64,000 bases of DNA from JAEVLT01 sp964484065 (GTDB lineage Bacteria > Bacillota > Bacilli > Bacillales > Cytobacillaceae), in contig CAZAEW010000001.1 of NCBI GenBank assembly GCA_964484065.1, positions 62,001-126,000 on the forward strand, read 5' to 3'. A model generated the notes under the pieces. That model did not search any database. It saw only the letters and a list, made by a program, of their open reading frames with translations, and was not told the origin of the DNA. Both the position numbers and the translations under genes were made by a program. Of the stretch, positions 18,116 through 26,268 are shown in pieces (position 1 is the first letter of the stretch; every line of letters begins with the position of its first letter).

Positions 18116-19195
18116 TTAAACTTTATTTTTTGCCCGGTACACATAGGCCAAAATTTCGGCAACAGCTTTAAAAAATTCTTCCGGAATGGTATCTCCAATT
18201 TCAGTCTGGCTATATAAAGCCCTTGCTAGCGGGCGATTTTCCACAGTCATTACTTCATTTTCTTTCGCAACCAGCTTAATTTTTTGCGCGGTATAATCGA
18301 CTCCCTTTGCAACAACAAAAGGAGCATCCCGTTTTTCTTCATCATATCGAATGGCAACAGCATAGTGAGTCGGGTTCGTAATAACAACATCTGCCTTTGG
18401 CACTTCCTGCATCATTCTCCGCATTGCCATCTCGCGCTGTCTTTGCTTAATCCGCGATTTGATTAACGGATCACCCTCGGTGTTCTTATATTCATCCTTA
18501 ATATCTTGTTTGGACATCCGAATGCTTTTCTCAAAATCATACTTCTGATAAAGAAAATCCAAAATGGCTAAAAATAAGAGGGCGCCTGAGGCATAAAGGC
18601 CCATTTGTACAGATAAGCTTCCTAAAATAACAAGATCTGCACCAATTGTTTTTTGAGAGAGTACGAGTATATCAGGCATTCTCTGCCACAAAACAGTAAA
18701 CGTTACAATTCCAACAAAGCTAATTTTCAATAGGGATTTTACGAGTTCAACAATTGACCTTATTGAAAAAATCCGTTTAAAACCGCTGATCGGGTTAATT
18801 TTTTCTAATTTTGGCTGAAGTGCTTCGCTTGTAAACATAAATCCTACCTGTGCCAAATTTGCGGCAACCCCTGCTATGAGTGCCACAAGTAAAATTGGCC
18901 CCAAATATAAGGCAAGATTTTTTAAAATCGATAAAAAAATAATCCGAAGATTCCCTGAAGTCGGGTCCATCAGCATATAATCCTGAAAGGAATTTTTAAA
19001 CAAGGTGAAAATTCCTGTCTTTAAATAATTTCCTGCCATCAGCAAAAACAGAAAAACGGCTAGCAGTACTGCGGCTGTCGAGATATCCTGACTTTTTGCA
19101 GTCTGTCCTTTTTTTCTGGCATCCTGCCGTTTTTTGGGTGTTGCTTTCTCGGTTTTTTCACCAGCAAATAATTGCAAATTAAGTTGCAGCAGCAT
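18116..19195 (-). CDS. flhB: Flagellar type III export specificity switch FlhB
   Basis: Export-gate protein whose autocleavage switches secretion from rod/hook to filament substrates. It starts MLLQLNLQLFAGEKTEKATP, has four membrane helices between about residues 40 and 215, and a cytoplasmic domain with the autocleavage site NPTH at 274-277 (VVITNPTHYAVAIRY). The length is 359. GGAGG lies 9 bases before the ATG. Its cytoplasmic tail aligns clearly with YlqH encoded at 46872-47165. Confidence 0.97.
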   Translation of the reverse strand: MLLQLNLQLFAGEKTEKATPKKRQDARKKGQTAKSQDISTAAVLLAVFLFLLMAGNYLKTGIFTLFKNSFQDYMLMDPTSGNLRIIFLSILKNLALYLGPILLVALIAGVAANLAQVGFMFTSEALQPKLEKINPISGFKRIFSIRSIVELVKSLLKISFVGIVTFTVLWQRMPDILVLSQKTIGADLVILGSLSVQMGLYASGALLFLAILDFLYQKYDFEKSIRMSKQDIKDEYKNTEGDPLIKSRIKQRQREMAMRRMMQEVPKADVVITNPTHYAVAIRYDEEKRDAPFVVAKGVDYTAQKIKLVAKENEVMTVENRPLARALYSQTEIGDTIPEEFFKAVAEILAYVYRAKNKV

Positions 19196-19197
19196 TA

Positions 19198-19983
19198 CTA
19201 AGAACCTCCAAGCAGTTCCATCATATCGCGCATCGTGGCCAGCATTGTTTCAAATACATGGGAAACAAGGGACACCATCACACCCATAACCGCAATAAGA
19301 ACGATAAAGCTTACAATTATTTTTACCGGCAATCCGACAACAAAAATATTAAGCTGCGGCACTGTTCTAGCGACAATCCCAAGAGCAATGTCGACAAGAA
19401 AGAGACTTCCCACAATCGGAATTGCCATCTGAAAAGCGACAACAAACATAGAACTAAAAGAACGGACCATGTATTCAGCAACATTGCTATTTCCCAGAGG
19501 CAGCCAAGGCTGGTTAATCGGTATAAATCGGTAGCTGTTATAAATCCCATCAATTAATAAATGATGGCCGTTTATTGAAAGCAGGAATAGCAGACCCAAT
19601 GTATATAGATATTGACCCATTAACGGGCTTTGCGCACCCGTCTGCGGATCAATGACATTAGCAATGGCAAATCCCATTTGGAAGTCAATTAATCCACCTG
19701 CTATTTGGATTGCCGCCAAAATCAAATACGCTGTAAAGCCAATCAGCAATCCAACCAAGGCCTCCTTCAAAATCAGAAAAAAGTAGGTGCCGTTTATTTC
19801 AAGTGCAGGCGGCTCTATTGCATAGAAAATCAGCCATGACAAAAAAAATCCTAAGCCAATTTTATGAACCGTCGGAATAGTACGGTAGGAAAACAAAGGC
19901 ATCATGACAAAAAATGACGTTACCCGGACTAAGATTAATAAAAAAGCCGGAAATTTAGGTAAAAGCTGATTAAATTCAATCAT
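19198..19983 (-). CDS. fliR: Flagellar type III export gate protein FliR
   Basis: Integral membrane part of the FliP-FliQ-FliR export gate helix. The 261 residues are mostly hydrophobic, with the family blocks ALVGLLIGFTAYLILAAIQIAG, GFAIANVIDPQTGAQSPLMGQ and IALGIVARTVPQLNIFVVGLP. It is 6 bases after fliQ and 2 before flhB. Confidence 0.97.
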   Translation of the reverse strand: MIEFNQLLPKFPAFLLILVRVTSFFVMMPLFSYRTIPTVHKIGLGFFLSWLIFYAIEPPALEINGTYFFLILKEALVGLLIGFTAYLILAAIQIAGGLIDFQMGFAIANVIDPQTGAQSPLMGQYLYTLGLLFLLSINGHHLLIDGIYNSYRFIPINQPWLPLGNSNVAEYMVRSFSSMFVVAFQMAIPIVGSLFLVDIALGIVARTVPQLNIFVVGLPVKIIVSFIVLIAVMGVMVSLVSHVFETMLATMRDMMELLGGS

Positions 19984-19989
19984 TTTTCA

Positions 19990-20259
19990 TCAGCCTACAA
20001 ATCTCGTTAAATTAGAAAATATTTCATTTGCATACGAAAGCATATGGCTGATCATCCACGGTCCAAAGATAACGATGCCTACCAATACAGCAATTATTTT
20101 TGGTACGAAAGCAAGCGTTTGCTCCTGTATTTGTGTAGTAGCCTGAATTATGCTGATAATAAGTCCAACAACCAATGCGATCAGTATAATTGGCCCGCTC
20201 ACCATTAATACCGTGTAGATACCTTGTTCTGCGATCCGAATAACCATTTCTTCATTCAT
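19990..20259 (-). CDS. fliQ: Flagellar type III export gate protein FliQ
   Basis: Small membrane protein with two helices, part of the FliPQR gate. The 89 residues include the conserved GLIISIIQATTQIQEQTLAF loop between the helices. AGAGGGTGAACTT precedes the ATG. It is 14 bases after fliP. Confidence 0.97.
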   Translation of the reverse strand: MNEEMVIRIAEQGIYTVLMVSGPIILIALVVGLIISIIQATTQIQEQTLAFVPKIIAVLVGIVIFGPWMISHMLSYANEIFSNLTRFVG

Positions 20260-20273
20260 CTAAGTTCACCCTC

Positions 20274-20939
20274 TTAAAAGCTCTCTAGTAGGGATTTTAC
20301 AACCAAATACCAGCCGTCAACCATCACGAATAATAGTATTTTAAAAGGCAGCGAAATCATTACCGGCGGAAGCATCATCATTCCCATAGACATTAAAACG
20401 CTCGCTACGACCAAATCAATGACCAAAAAAGGAATAAAAATCATAAAGCCAATTTGAAAGGCTGTCTTAATTTCACTAATGGCAAAGGCCGGAACAAGTG
20501 TCGTTAACGGAATATCCTGAATCGTTTTCGGCTTGTCTTCCTTTGCATAGTCAAGAAACAGCTGAAGGTCCTTTTGCCGGGTATGGGCGCTCATAAACTC
20601 CTTAAATGGCACTGACGCTCGGTCGTACGCCTCATCAAGGGTTATCTTTTCGTTAAAAAGAGGTGTCAGAGCTTTTTGATTTACTTCATGAAAAGTAGGC
20701 GCCATAATAAAAAACGTTAAAAATAAGGATAACCCAACTATTACCTGGTTAGGCGGCATTTGCTGAGTAGCAAGTGCCGTTCTGACAAAGGAAAGAACAA
20801 TGACAATTCTCGTAAAGCATGTCATTAGGATTAAAATACTGGGTGCTAACGAAAGAACGGTTAGGAGCAGCAGCAATTTAACGGAAGTAGATACATTTTC
20901 AGGCGAATTGCTGCTAAAAAAATCGATAAACTGATTCAT
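20274..20939 (-). CDS. fliP: Flagellar type III export gate protein FliP
   Basis: Founding subunit of the FliP5-FliQ4-FliR1 gate. The sequence shows PSILILMTCFTRIVIVLSFV, TQQMPPNQVIVGLSLFLTFF and the C-terminal signature SVLMSMGMMMLPPVMISLPF. The length is 221; the long cleavable signal peptide of enteric FliP is absent, as in Bacillus. The ATG overlaps the fliZ stop codon (ATGA). Confidence 0.97.
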   Translation of the reverse strand: MNQFIDFFSSNSPENVSTSVKLLLLLTVLSLAPSILILMTCFTRIVIVLSFVRTALATQQMPPNQVIVGLSLFLTFFIMAPTFHEVNQKALTPLFNEKITLDEAYDRASVPFKEFMSAHTRQKDLQLFLDYAKEDKPKTIQDIPLTTLVPAFAISEIKTAFQIGFMIFIPFLVIDLVVASVLMSMGMMMLPPVMISLPFKILLFVMVDGWYLVVKSLLESF

Positions 20940-21598
20940 TGTTTGTCTGACCCTTTCTTCTCCATCTCATCAAATAGCCGTTTACGGCCTTTCGATAGCT
21001 CATCAAGCTGCGCTTTGAGTAATGACGCAAACGATGCATCTTTTTTATTCGGAAATTGCCGGTTTTTTGTTTTTTCCAAAATCTTCGTCACAATGTCGCT
21101 TGGCTGTGACATCTGCTCTAACCGATTGTTATAGTCTGATAGAATTCGCTGACGCTCTTCTGGATCCTCAATTTCTTTTAATAGCTGTACATTTTCGCCA
21201 ACACCAACGATAAACAATTCATCCCCAATTTTTACGATCTGAATAGAACGATTTGCCCCGAGTGCGGTTCCTCCCAAATTCTCCACCAATTGGGTCGATT
21301 TAAAATTTCTGCTTTTTTTATTAATAAATTTTAATAAGAAGTAAAGAAGTGCTACAACAAAAGCAGTGGCAAAAATCATCCGGATAAAATCCCAAATGGT
21401 GATCCCCACTTGTGCTGCTCCATCTTTTTGCGAGGCAGCTTTACTGGGGCTTGCATTTGTATCCTTGCATTTTTCAGGATGCTGAATACAATCTTTTACA
21501 CTATTATTTAAGTCATCGGCAAAGGCAATCTGCTGTGTACTCATGAGGGTAACAAAAACAATACATATGATCTTTACCCATGTTTGAAAGTTTCTCAA
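20936..21598 (-). CDS. fliZ: FliO-type flagellar assembly protein FliZ
   Basis: Assists assembly of the FliP gate; the Bacillus member is called FliZ and is related to FliO. It has a cleavable-looking signal peptide (about residues 1-27, ending QIAFADD), a short outer segment with two cysteines (DCIQHPEKCKD), one membrane helix at about 68-90 and a cytoplasmic FliO domain (VENLGGTALGANRSIQIVKIGDELFIVGV). A charged C-terminal tail follows. The start is TTG with AGAGGTG 7 bases upstream. The length of 220 matches my recollection of B. subtilis FliZ. Confidence 0.9.
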   Translation of the reverse strand: MRNFQTWVKIICIVFVTLMSTQQIAFADDLNNSVKDCIQHPEKCKDTNASPSKAASQKDGAAQVGITIWDFIRMIFATAFVVALLYFLLKFINKKSRNFKSTQLVENLGGTALGANRSIQIVKIGDELFIVGVGENVQLLKEIEDPEERQRILSDYNNRLEQMSQPSDIVTKILEKTKNRQFPNKKDASFASLLKAQLDELSKGRKRLFDEMEKKGSDKQ

Positions 21599-21624
21599 AG
21601 CGCGGCACCTCTAATTATCATTGT

Positions 21625-21987
21625 CTATCCAAGGGTTTTGGAAATGGCTTCAAGAACACGGTCAGCCTGGAAAGGTTTTACAATAAAGTCTTTTGCTCCG
21701 GCTTGAATAGCATCAATGACCATCGCCTGCTGGCCCATTGCTGAGCACATAATCACTTTTACATTTGGGTTTACCTTTTTAATTTCTTTTAATGCTGTAA
21801 TTCCATCCATTTCAGGCATGGTAATATCCATTGTGATCAAGTCTGGATTTGTTTCTTTATATTTTTCAATTGCCTGAACTCCATCAGCAGCTTCTCCCAC
21901 TACCTGGAAACCGTTTTTTGTGAGAATATCTTTAATCATCATTCTCATAAATGCTGCATCATCTACAACTAAAATTCTATTTGCCAT
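21625..21987 (-). CDS. cheY: Chemotaxis response regulator CheY
   Basis: Single receiver domain phosphorylated by CheA; in Bacillus CheY-P binds FliM and promotes smooth swimming. The acidic pocket is D9/D10 (VVDD), the phosphorylated residue is D54 (TMDITMPEMDG), and the conserved lysine is in DFIVKPFQ. The frame is open to 22008, but GGGGGG lies 7 bases before the ATG at 21987, giving the 120-residue family length and the start MANRILVVDDAAFMR. It lies 17 bases after fliY, which encodes its main phosphatase. Confidence 0.97.
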   Translation of the reverse strand: MANRILVVDDAAFMRMMIKDILTKNGFQVVGEAADGVQAIEKYKETNPDLITMDITMPEMDGITALKEIKKVNPNVKVIMCSAMGQQAMVIDAIQAGAKDFIVKPFQADRVLEAISKTLG

Positions 21988-22004
21988 GCTTGTGCCCCCC
22001 ATTA

Positions 22005-23270
22005 TCATCGCAACTTTTTAAGTCTATCTTTTTGACTAATAATATCTGTCACCCTGACACCAAAGTTTTCATCAATTACAACAACTTCCCCTTTGGCAAC
22101 CAGGCGATTGTTTACGAGAATATCCACCGGTTCTCCGGCCAGTTTATCTAATTCAATAATCGAACCGGAAGAGAGATCCAGTATTTCTTTTACCGATTTT
22201 TTTGTGCTGCCCAATTCTACGGTTACCTGCAAAGGAATATCCAAGAGCATATCCAAATTTTTTGTTTCTGCAGCTTGTACCGTTTGTTGTTCAAAGTTTG
22301 AAAAAATGGCAGGCTGGATATTTGGCTGTTCTCTCCCCGGAAGGACTGTCCCGACATGCTGATGAGCATGTACAAACTCTTGTCCTGCTGAACTGTGATG
22401 CAAACTGTTTTCAGGCTGATGTGCTGAATAAGCTGAATTCACTGATTGCGGACTACCTGCAGGTTTTCCTGCTGTCCCCTGAGGAGAATAATTTGACACC
22501 CCATTGTTTGTCTGTGCTGATCGGCTGGAAACATCTTCTGTCAAGTAACTGTTTTGACCGCTTAATGGCTCTGGCTGTCCCCCTCCAGGGTTCATCAGTT
22601 CACCAACTAACTTTTTGGAAAAATCAAGCGGTAATATCTGCATGATGGATGAATTAATTAAATTTCCAACCTTTAATCTGAATGAAACCTTTACAAGCAG
22701 CTCATCTTCAGGAAGATTCTCAGTTCCCTGCCCCTGCTGAACATCAAGGAGATCGACAGTTGGCGGAGATATATCTACTCTTTTATTAAAAACTGTTGAC
22801 ATAGAGGTTGCCGCTGACCCCATCATCTGATTCATAGCCTCTTGAACGGCGCTGATTTGAATCTCGTCCATCACTTCAGGAGGATTTGTTCCATCCCCGC
22901 CTAGCATTAAATCTACAATCACGGCTGCGTCACTTGTTTTCATAATTAAGAGATTATTTCCGGTGAATCCTTGCGTGTAGCGTACCTGAACAGCAATATA
23001 TGGTACAGGAAATTCATCACTTAAATTGGCTTTTTTGATAACTGAAACAGTCGGTGTTGTAATTTCAACTTTTTGATTTAAGAGCGTAGACAAAGCAGTG
23101 GCAGAACTTCCAAACGAAATATTCCCTATTTCCCCTAACGCATCTTTTTCAATTGGTGATAAATAATGTTCTGTTAATTCTGCTTTTTCTTGGTCAAGAC
23201 CATTTTCATCATCTGTTCCCCGCAAAAGGGCATCTATCTCATCTTGAGAGAGCATTTCATCACTCATCAT
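22005..23270 (-). CDS. fliY: Flagellar switch protein and CheY-P phosphatase FliY
   Basis: Bacillus switch protein that combines a CheC-type phosphatase with a FliN C-terminal domain. Layout in 421 residues: an N-terminal CheY-binding peptide (MLSQDEIDALLRG); two phosphatase motifs (DALGEIGNISFGSSATAL and SAVQEAMNQMMGSAATSM); a long Ser/Gln/Asn/His-rich linker at about 225-325; and the FliN domain (LDMLLDIPLQVTVELGSTKK, then DEVVDENFGVRV-like end). The linker is low complexity and probably flexible. The first ATG has GGAGGG 8 bases upstream; a second ATG follows directly. The start overlaps fliM by 11 bases. Confidence 0.95.
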   Translation of the reverse strand: MMSDEMLSQDEIDALLRGTDDENGLDQEKAELTEHYLSPIEKDALGEIGNISFGSSATALSTLLNQKVEITTPTVSVIKKANLSDEFPVPYIAVQVRYTQGFTGNNLLIMKTSDAAVIVDLMLGGDGTNPPEVMDEIQISAVQEAMNQMMGSAATSMSTVFNKRVDISPPTVDLLDVQQGQGTENLPEDELLVKVSFRLKVGNLINSSIMQILPLDFSKKLVGELMNPGGGQPEPLSGQNSYLTEDVSSRSAQTNNGVSNYSPQGTAGKPAGSPQSVNSAYSAHQPENSLHHSSAGQEFVHAHQHVGTVLPGREQPNIQPAIFSNFEQQTVQAAETKNLDMLLDIPLQVTVELGSTKKSVKEILDLSSGSIIELDKLAGEPVDILVNNRLVAKGEVVVIDENFGVRVTDIISQKDRLKKLR

Positions 23271-24258
23271 CCTTTTCTCCCTCCTTCAAGGATCCCAAAA
23301 CTTGGATGGCTAATTTTTTATTTACTTTACCAGGTTGACCAATAAATTTCGGTATACCACCAATTTTTATTAATAAAGGATTGGTTATTTGCTGATTTAA
23401 CTCAATGACATCTCCTGCATCAAGTGAGAGAAATTCCTGAATGGAAATATCAGCAGTTCCCAGTTCGACTGCTACTGGAACATTTGCCATTTGAATATTT
23501 TTTTCGATGATCGCCACTTCTTTTGGTTCTCTTTCTTTTTTATCCGCCTGCATCCAGTAATGAACAGAAAGTTTTGGGATAATTGGCTCGAGAACAACAT
23601 GAGGCAGACAGATATTAATCATTCCGCTTGTTTCTCCAATCACTGTATTTAAAGAAATGACCACTACGGTTTCATTTGGTGAAACCATTTGGAGAAATTG
23701 CGGGTTTACCTCAAAATTTGTCAGCATGGGATCGATTTCAGCTAAATCCGCCCAAGTTTCACGTAAATTCTCAATTGCCCGTTCAAACATGTTGGACATG
23801 ATTTTTGTTTCAATTTCCGTCAAATTATTGATTTTATTGACGCTCATTCCCTTGCCGCCCAGCATGCGGTCTAACATGGCATAAGCTATATTGGGATTGA
23901 CCTCCAATAAAATTCTACCTTCAAGCGGAGGTACCTCAAAAACATTGAGAATCGTCATATTCGGTATGGACCGAATAAACTCCTCGTATGGAATTTGATC
24001 TGATGATGCTACGGAAATTTGCACATAGGTACGAAGCTGGGCAGAAAAAAAAGTTGTTAATAGTCTAGCAAAATTTTCATGTATTCTTGTAAGGCTTCTA
24101 ATCTGGTCTTTAGAAAAACGAAGGGCACGTTTAAAATCGTACACTCTGACTTTTTTCTCTGATTGTTCCTTTTTAAGCTCGTCCGCATCCATTTCACCCG
24201 TTGAAAGGGCTGAAAGCAGGGCATCTATTTCACTTTGCGATAATACTTCTCCAGACAA
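23260..24258 (-). CDS. fliM: Flagellar motor switch protein FliM
   Basis: C-ring protein that receives CheY-P. The N-terminal CheY-binding segment is LSQSEIDALLSAL, followed by the FliM middle domain (YDFKRALRFSKDQIRSLTRIHE, RSIPNMTILNVFEVPPLEG, and GGKGMSVNKINNLTEIE) and a FliN-like C-terminal domain (VPVAVELGTADISIQEFL). The length of 332 is standard. It lies 47 bases after fliL and overlaps fliY. Confidence 0.97.
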   Translation of the reverse strand: MSGEVLSQSEIDALLSALSTGEMDADELKKEQSEKKVRVYDFKRALRFSKDQIRSLTRIHENFARLLTTFFSAQLRTYVQISVASSDQIPYEEFIRSIPNMTILNVFEVPPLEGRILLEVNPNIAYAMLDRMLGGKGMSVNKINNLTEIETKIMSNMFERAIENLRETWADLAEIDPMLTNFEVNPQFLQMVSPNETVVVISLNTVIGETSGMINICLPHVVLEPIIPKLSVHYWMQADKKEREPKEVAIIEKNIQMANVPVAVELGTADISIQEFLSLDAGDVIELNQQITNPLLIKIGGIPKFIGQPGKVNKKLAIQVLGSLKEGEKDDE

Positions 24259-24305
24259 TCATTCCCACCTCCACTTTTGGACACGATTGAATCAGTTCTG
24301 GTATT

Positions 24306-24731
24306 TTATTGGATGAGTGACTCGGTTATATAAACCTTCTCAATTTTACCATTCTGCATGATCTCGTTGATTTTGTCTCTCAGTACATTTTCAAGTTTCA
24401 CTTTTCCCACTTTTCCTTCTAAATCCTTGGCGGTTGTATTGGAAAGCTCTTCAATCATAATATTGCGAACTTGAAATTCCCGTTTCGTCAGCTCTGCAGC
24501 AGCATCTTTACTATCGGTTTGAATTTTAAATGACATTTTTACAAAATTGCCGCCTGCCAGATTTGTGGTGAATTCTGTTACATCCACTGAATCTTTTATG
24601 ATTTCATCAATCGTTGGACCTTTATTAGAACTGTTCTTTTGCTGTTGAAGTAAATAATAAACAGTGCCTGAACCGGCTAAAATGACGACAACTAAGATGA
24701 TGAGCATTGTTTTTAGCGTCTTATTACTCAT
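24306..24731 (-). CDS. fliL: Flagellar basal body-associated protein FliL
   Basis: Single-pass membrane protein next to the stator ring, thought to stabilise stators under load. Residues about 7-25 form the membrane helix (MLIILVVVILAGSGTVYYLL) and the rest is the extracytoplasmic FliL domain ending DKINEIMQNGKIEKVYITES. The frame is open to 24764, overlapping swrD widely, but GGAGG lies 9 bases before the ATG at 24731, which gives 141 residues and an 8-base overlap with swrD. Coupling to swrD is likely. Confidence 0.93.
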   Translation of the reverse strand: MSNKTLKTMLIILVVVILAGSGTVYYLLQQQKNSSNKGPTIDEIIKDSVDVTEFTTNLAGGNFVKMSFKIQTDSKDAAAELTKREFQVRNIMIEELSNTTAKDLEGKVGKVKLENVLRDKINEIMQNGKIEKVYITESLIQ

Positions 24732-24945
24732 AATCATCTTCCTCCTCTGACGGTTGTTGTCCAATCAAGTTTACAGACTGGTAAAACGCTCTCACCAACC
24801 TGACTGTTTCTTCTTCCGTCTCCTTGACAACATATTTTCGTCCATTCGTTAAGGTAATCGTGGTATCTGGAAAAGACTCAATTGTTTCTATATATATGGC
24901 ATTTAATATAAACGTTTTTCCATTTAGACGTGTTACTTTAATCAC
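24724..24945 (-). CDS. swrD: SwrD/FlbD-family small protein
   Basis: The 73-residue product starts MIKVTRLNGKTFILNA and continues with IESFPDTTITLTNGRKYVVKE, the FlbD family core. In B. subtilis SwrD (YlzI) lies at the same place between flgE and fliL and raises motor torque for swarming. The tail is acidic (SEEEDDYE). The start is GTG at 24945, fixed by the conserved N-terminus, yet no SD lies in the 20 bases before it. A strong GGGAGGAG lies at 24989-24996 instead, and between the two sits a perfect 9-bp hairpin (see the finding). Confidence 0.9.
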   Translation of the reverse strand: MIKVTRLNGKTFILNAIYIETIESFPDTTITLTNGRKYVVKETEEETVRLVRAFYQSVNLIGQQPSEEEDDYE

Positions 24946-24955
24946 GTTATTTTTT

Positions 24956-24996
24956 CAGGGTCAAATCGAGCAACTTGACTTGACCCTGCTCCTCCC
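24956..24996 (-). promoter_or_regulatory. SD plus hairpin in front of swrD (possible structure-bridged ribosome binding site)
   Basis: On the minus strand GGGAGGAG (24996-24989) is followed directly by a perfect stem, CAGGGTCAA (24988-24980) with TTGACCCTG (24964-24956), and a 15-base loop. Then come 10 bases, AAAAAATAAC, and the GTG of swrD. Folding would bring the SD to about 10 bases from the start. There is no T-tract after the stem on this strand, so it is not a normal terminator for the operon. Confidence 0.6.
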
Positions 24997-25001
24997 TAAG
25001 C

Positions 25002-26192
25002 TTATCGTTTTAAGTTTACTAATTCTTGTAAAATATCATCTGATGTAGTAATGATCTTGGTGTTAGCCTGGAACCCCCGCTGTGCGGTAATCATTTCTGT
25101 AAATTCCTGCGATAGGTCTACATTTGACATTTCTAGTGAACCAGGCATGATTGTCCCCCGTCCGTTTCCTGCTATATCAATGTTTGCAATGCCAGAGTTA
25201 GCGGATTGGCGAAATAAATTTCCGCCTGCATTTTCTAAACCGGATGGATTGCTAAATTTTGCAAGTGCTAATTTACCTAACTCCAGGACTAAGCCATTTG
25301 AGAAAACCCCATTTATATCACCGGAAGAACCAATGTTAAAACTCTCAAGCGTCCCTTGAGTATTCCCATCCACAACCGCCTGTGCGTCCATGCTGCCTGC
25401 TTTATTCGATAAATTTTTGGTTGATAGATTCACATCATACGGTACTGGATTTCCGGTACCATCATTAAGCATTAATGTTATAGGAGTATCAGCAGCAGTT
25501 GGATCTACCTTAATTAATTCTGGACCAGTTGTCACTGGGTTATCCAATGTGTTGTCTGCAAAGTATAATTCCCATTGGCTATTTGCTGGATCAACCGGCT
25601 TAATCGTCATCTCTACGGTATGTGCGACCCCTTGATTATCAACAACTTGGATTTGCTGTACAAGGGTTGCCTCGCCTTTAGCATCTGTCGGCAGATTCCC
25701 TTGCAACGTTAATGTTGTTGATTCTTTCGCCGGCAGCAGTGAGTTTACATTAATGGTTACATCCTGCAATAATCCGTTATTGAAGGACTGTACCTTCATC
25801 CCGTCAGCATTTACAAGCGTGCCATTGTTATCAAGATAAAAGTTCCCGGCACGCGTGTAATAATTAGCACCGTTATTTTTGACGATAAAATAACCATCAC
25901 CGGAAATGGCAAGATCCAGCGCACGTCCGGTTGATTGTGTGCTCCCTTGCGTTTGATCAGTACTGATGGAAGCAATGGCTGAACCTAACCCTACCTGCAT
26001 AGGATTAGTTCCGCCCCGGCCGTTTTGGGCTGCACTGGCTCCTGCAACCATTTGGTTCATCATGTCTTTAAAGTTGACAACCCCTTTTTTAAAACCGGTC
26101 GTACTTACATTGGCGATATTATTGCCAATAACGTCTAACTTTGTTTGGAAATTTTTCATCCCGCTAATACCTGAGTACATTGAACGAAGCAT
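25002..26192 (-). CDS. flgE: Flagellar hook protein FlgE (formerly FlgG in Bacillus)
   Basis: Structural subunit of the hook. The N-terminal rod/hook signature is MLRSMYSGISGMKNFQTKLD then GNNIANVSTTGFKK, and the C-terminal helix is SNVDLSQEFTEMITAQRGFQANTKIITTSD-like with the final EMITAQRGFQAN block. The middle (about 90-330) is the variable D1/D2 region, including a FlgE-type GDGYFIVKNNG strand. The length is 396; I call FlgE rather than FlgG because of this length and the position after flgD. A hairpin precedes its SD (AAGGGAGAG). Confidence 0.95.
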   Translation of the reverse strand: MLRSMYSGISGMKNFQTKLDVIGNNIANVSTTGFKKGVVNFKDMMNQMVAGASAAQNGRGGTNPMQVGLGSAIASISTDQTQGSTQSTGRALDLAISGDGYFIVKNNGANYYTRAGNFYLDNNGTLVNADGMKVQSFNNGLLQDVTINVNSLLPAKESTTLTLQGNLPTDAKGEATLVQQIQVVDNQGVAHTVEMTIKPVDPANSQWELYFADNTLDNPVTTGPELIKVDPTAADTPITLMLNDGTGNPVPYDVNLSTKNLSNKAGSMDAQAVVDGNTQGTLESFNIGSSGDINGVFSNGLVLELGKLALAKFSNPSGLENAGGNLFRQSANSGIANIDIAGNGRGTIMPGSLEMSNVDLSQEFTEMITAQRGFQANTKIITTSDDILQELVNLKR

Positions 26193-26212
26193 TCTGTTCT
26201 CTCCCTTCTTTA

Positions 26213-26238
26213 TAGCTGCTTCTGTCGGTCAGCAGCTA
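26213..26238 (-). other. Hairpin directly upstream of the flgE ribosome binding site
   Basis: TAGCTGCT (26238-26231 on the minus strand) and AGCAGCTA (26220-26213) form an exact 8-bp stem with a 10-base loop, ending about 6 bases before AAGGGAGAG. No T-tract follows. It could be a 5' stability element for flgE mRNA after processing. Confidence 0.55.
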
Positions 26239-26268
26239 ATGGCTTCCAAACCTGGTCCAGCCATGCCG

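Noticed and set aside
22295..22600. FliY linker considered as a frameshift or inserted fragment
   Set aside because: The low-complexity Ser/Gln/Asn/His stretch is in frame and both flanking domains are intact; such linkers vary freely in FliY.
24956..24988. Hairpin after flgE considered as an intrinsic terminator
   Set aside because: On the transcribed (minus) strand the stem is followed by A residues, not T; the T-tract precedes it. It cannot be a standard terminator for the operon.
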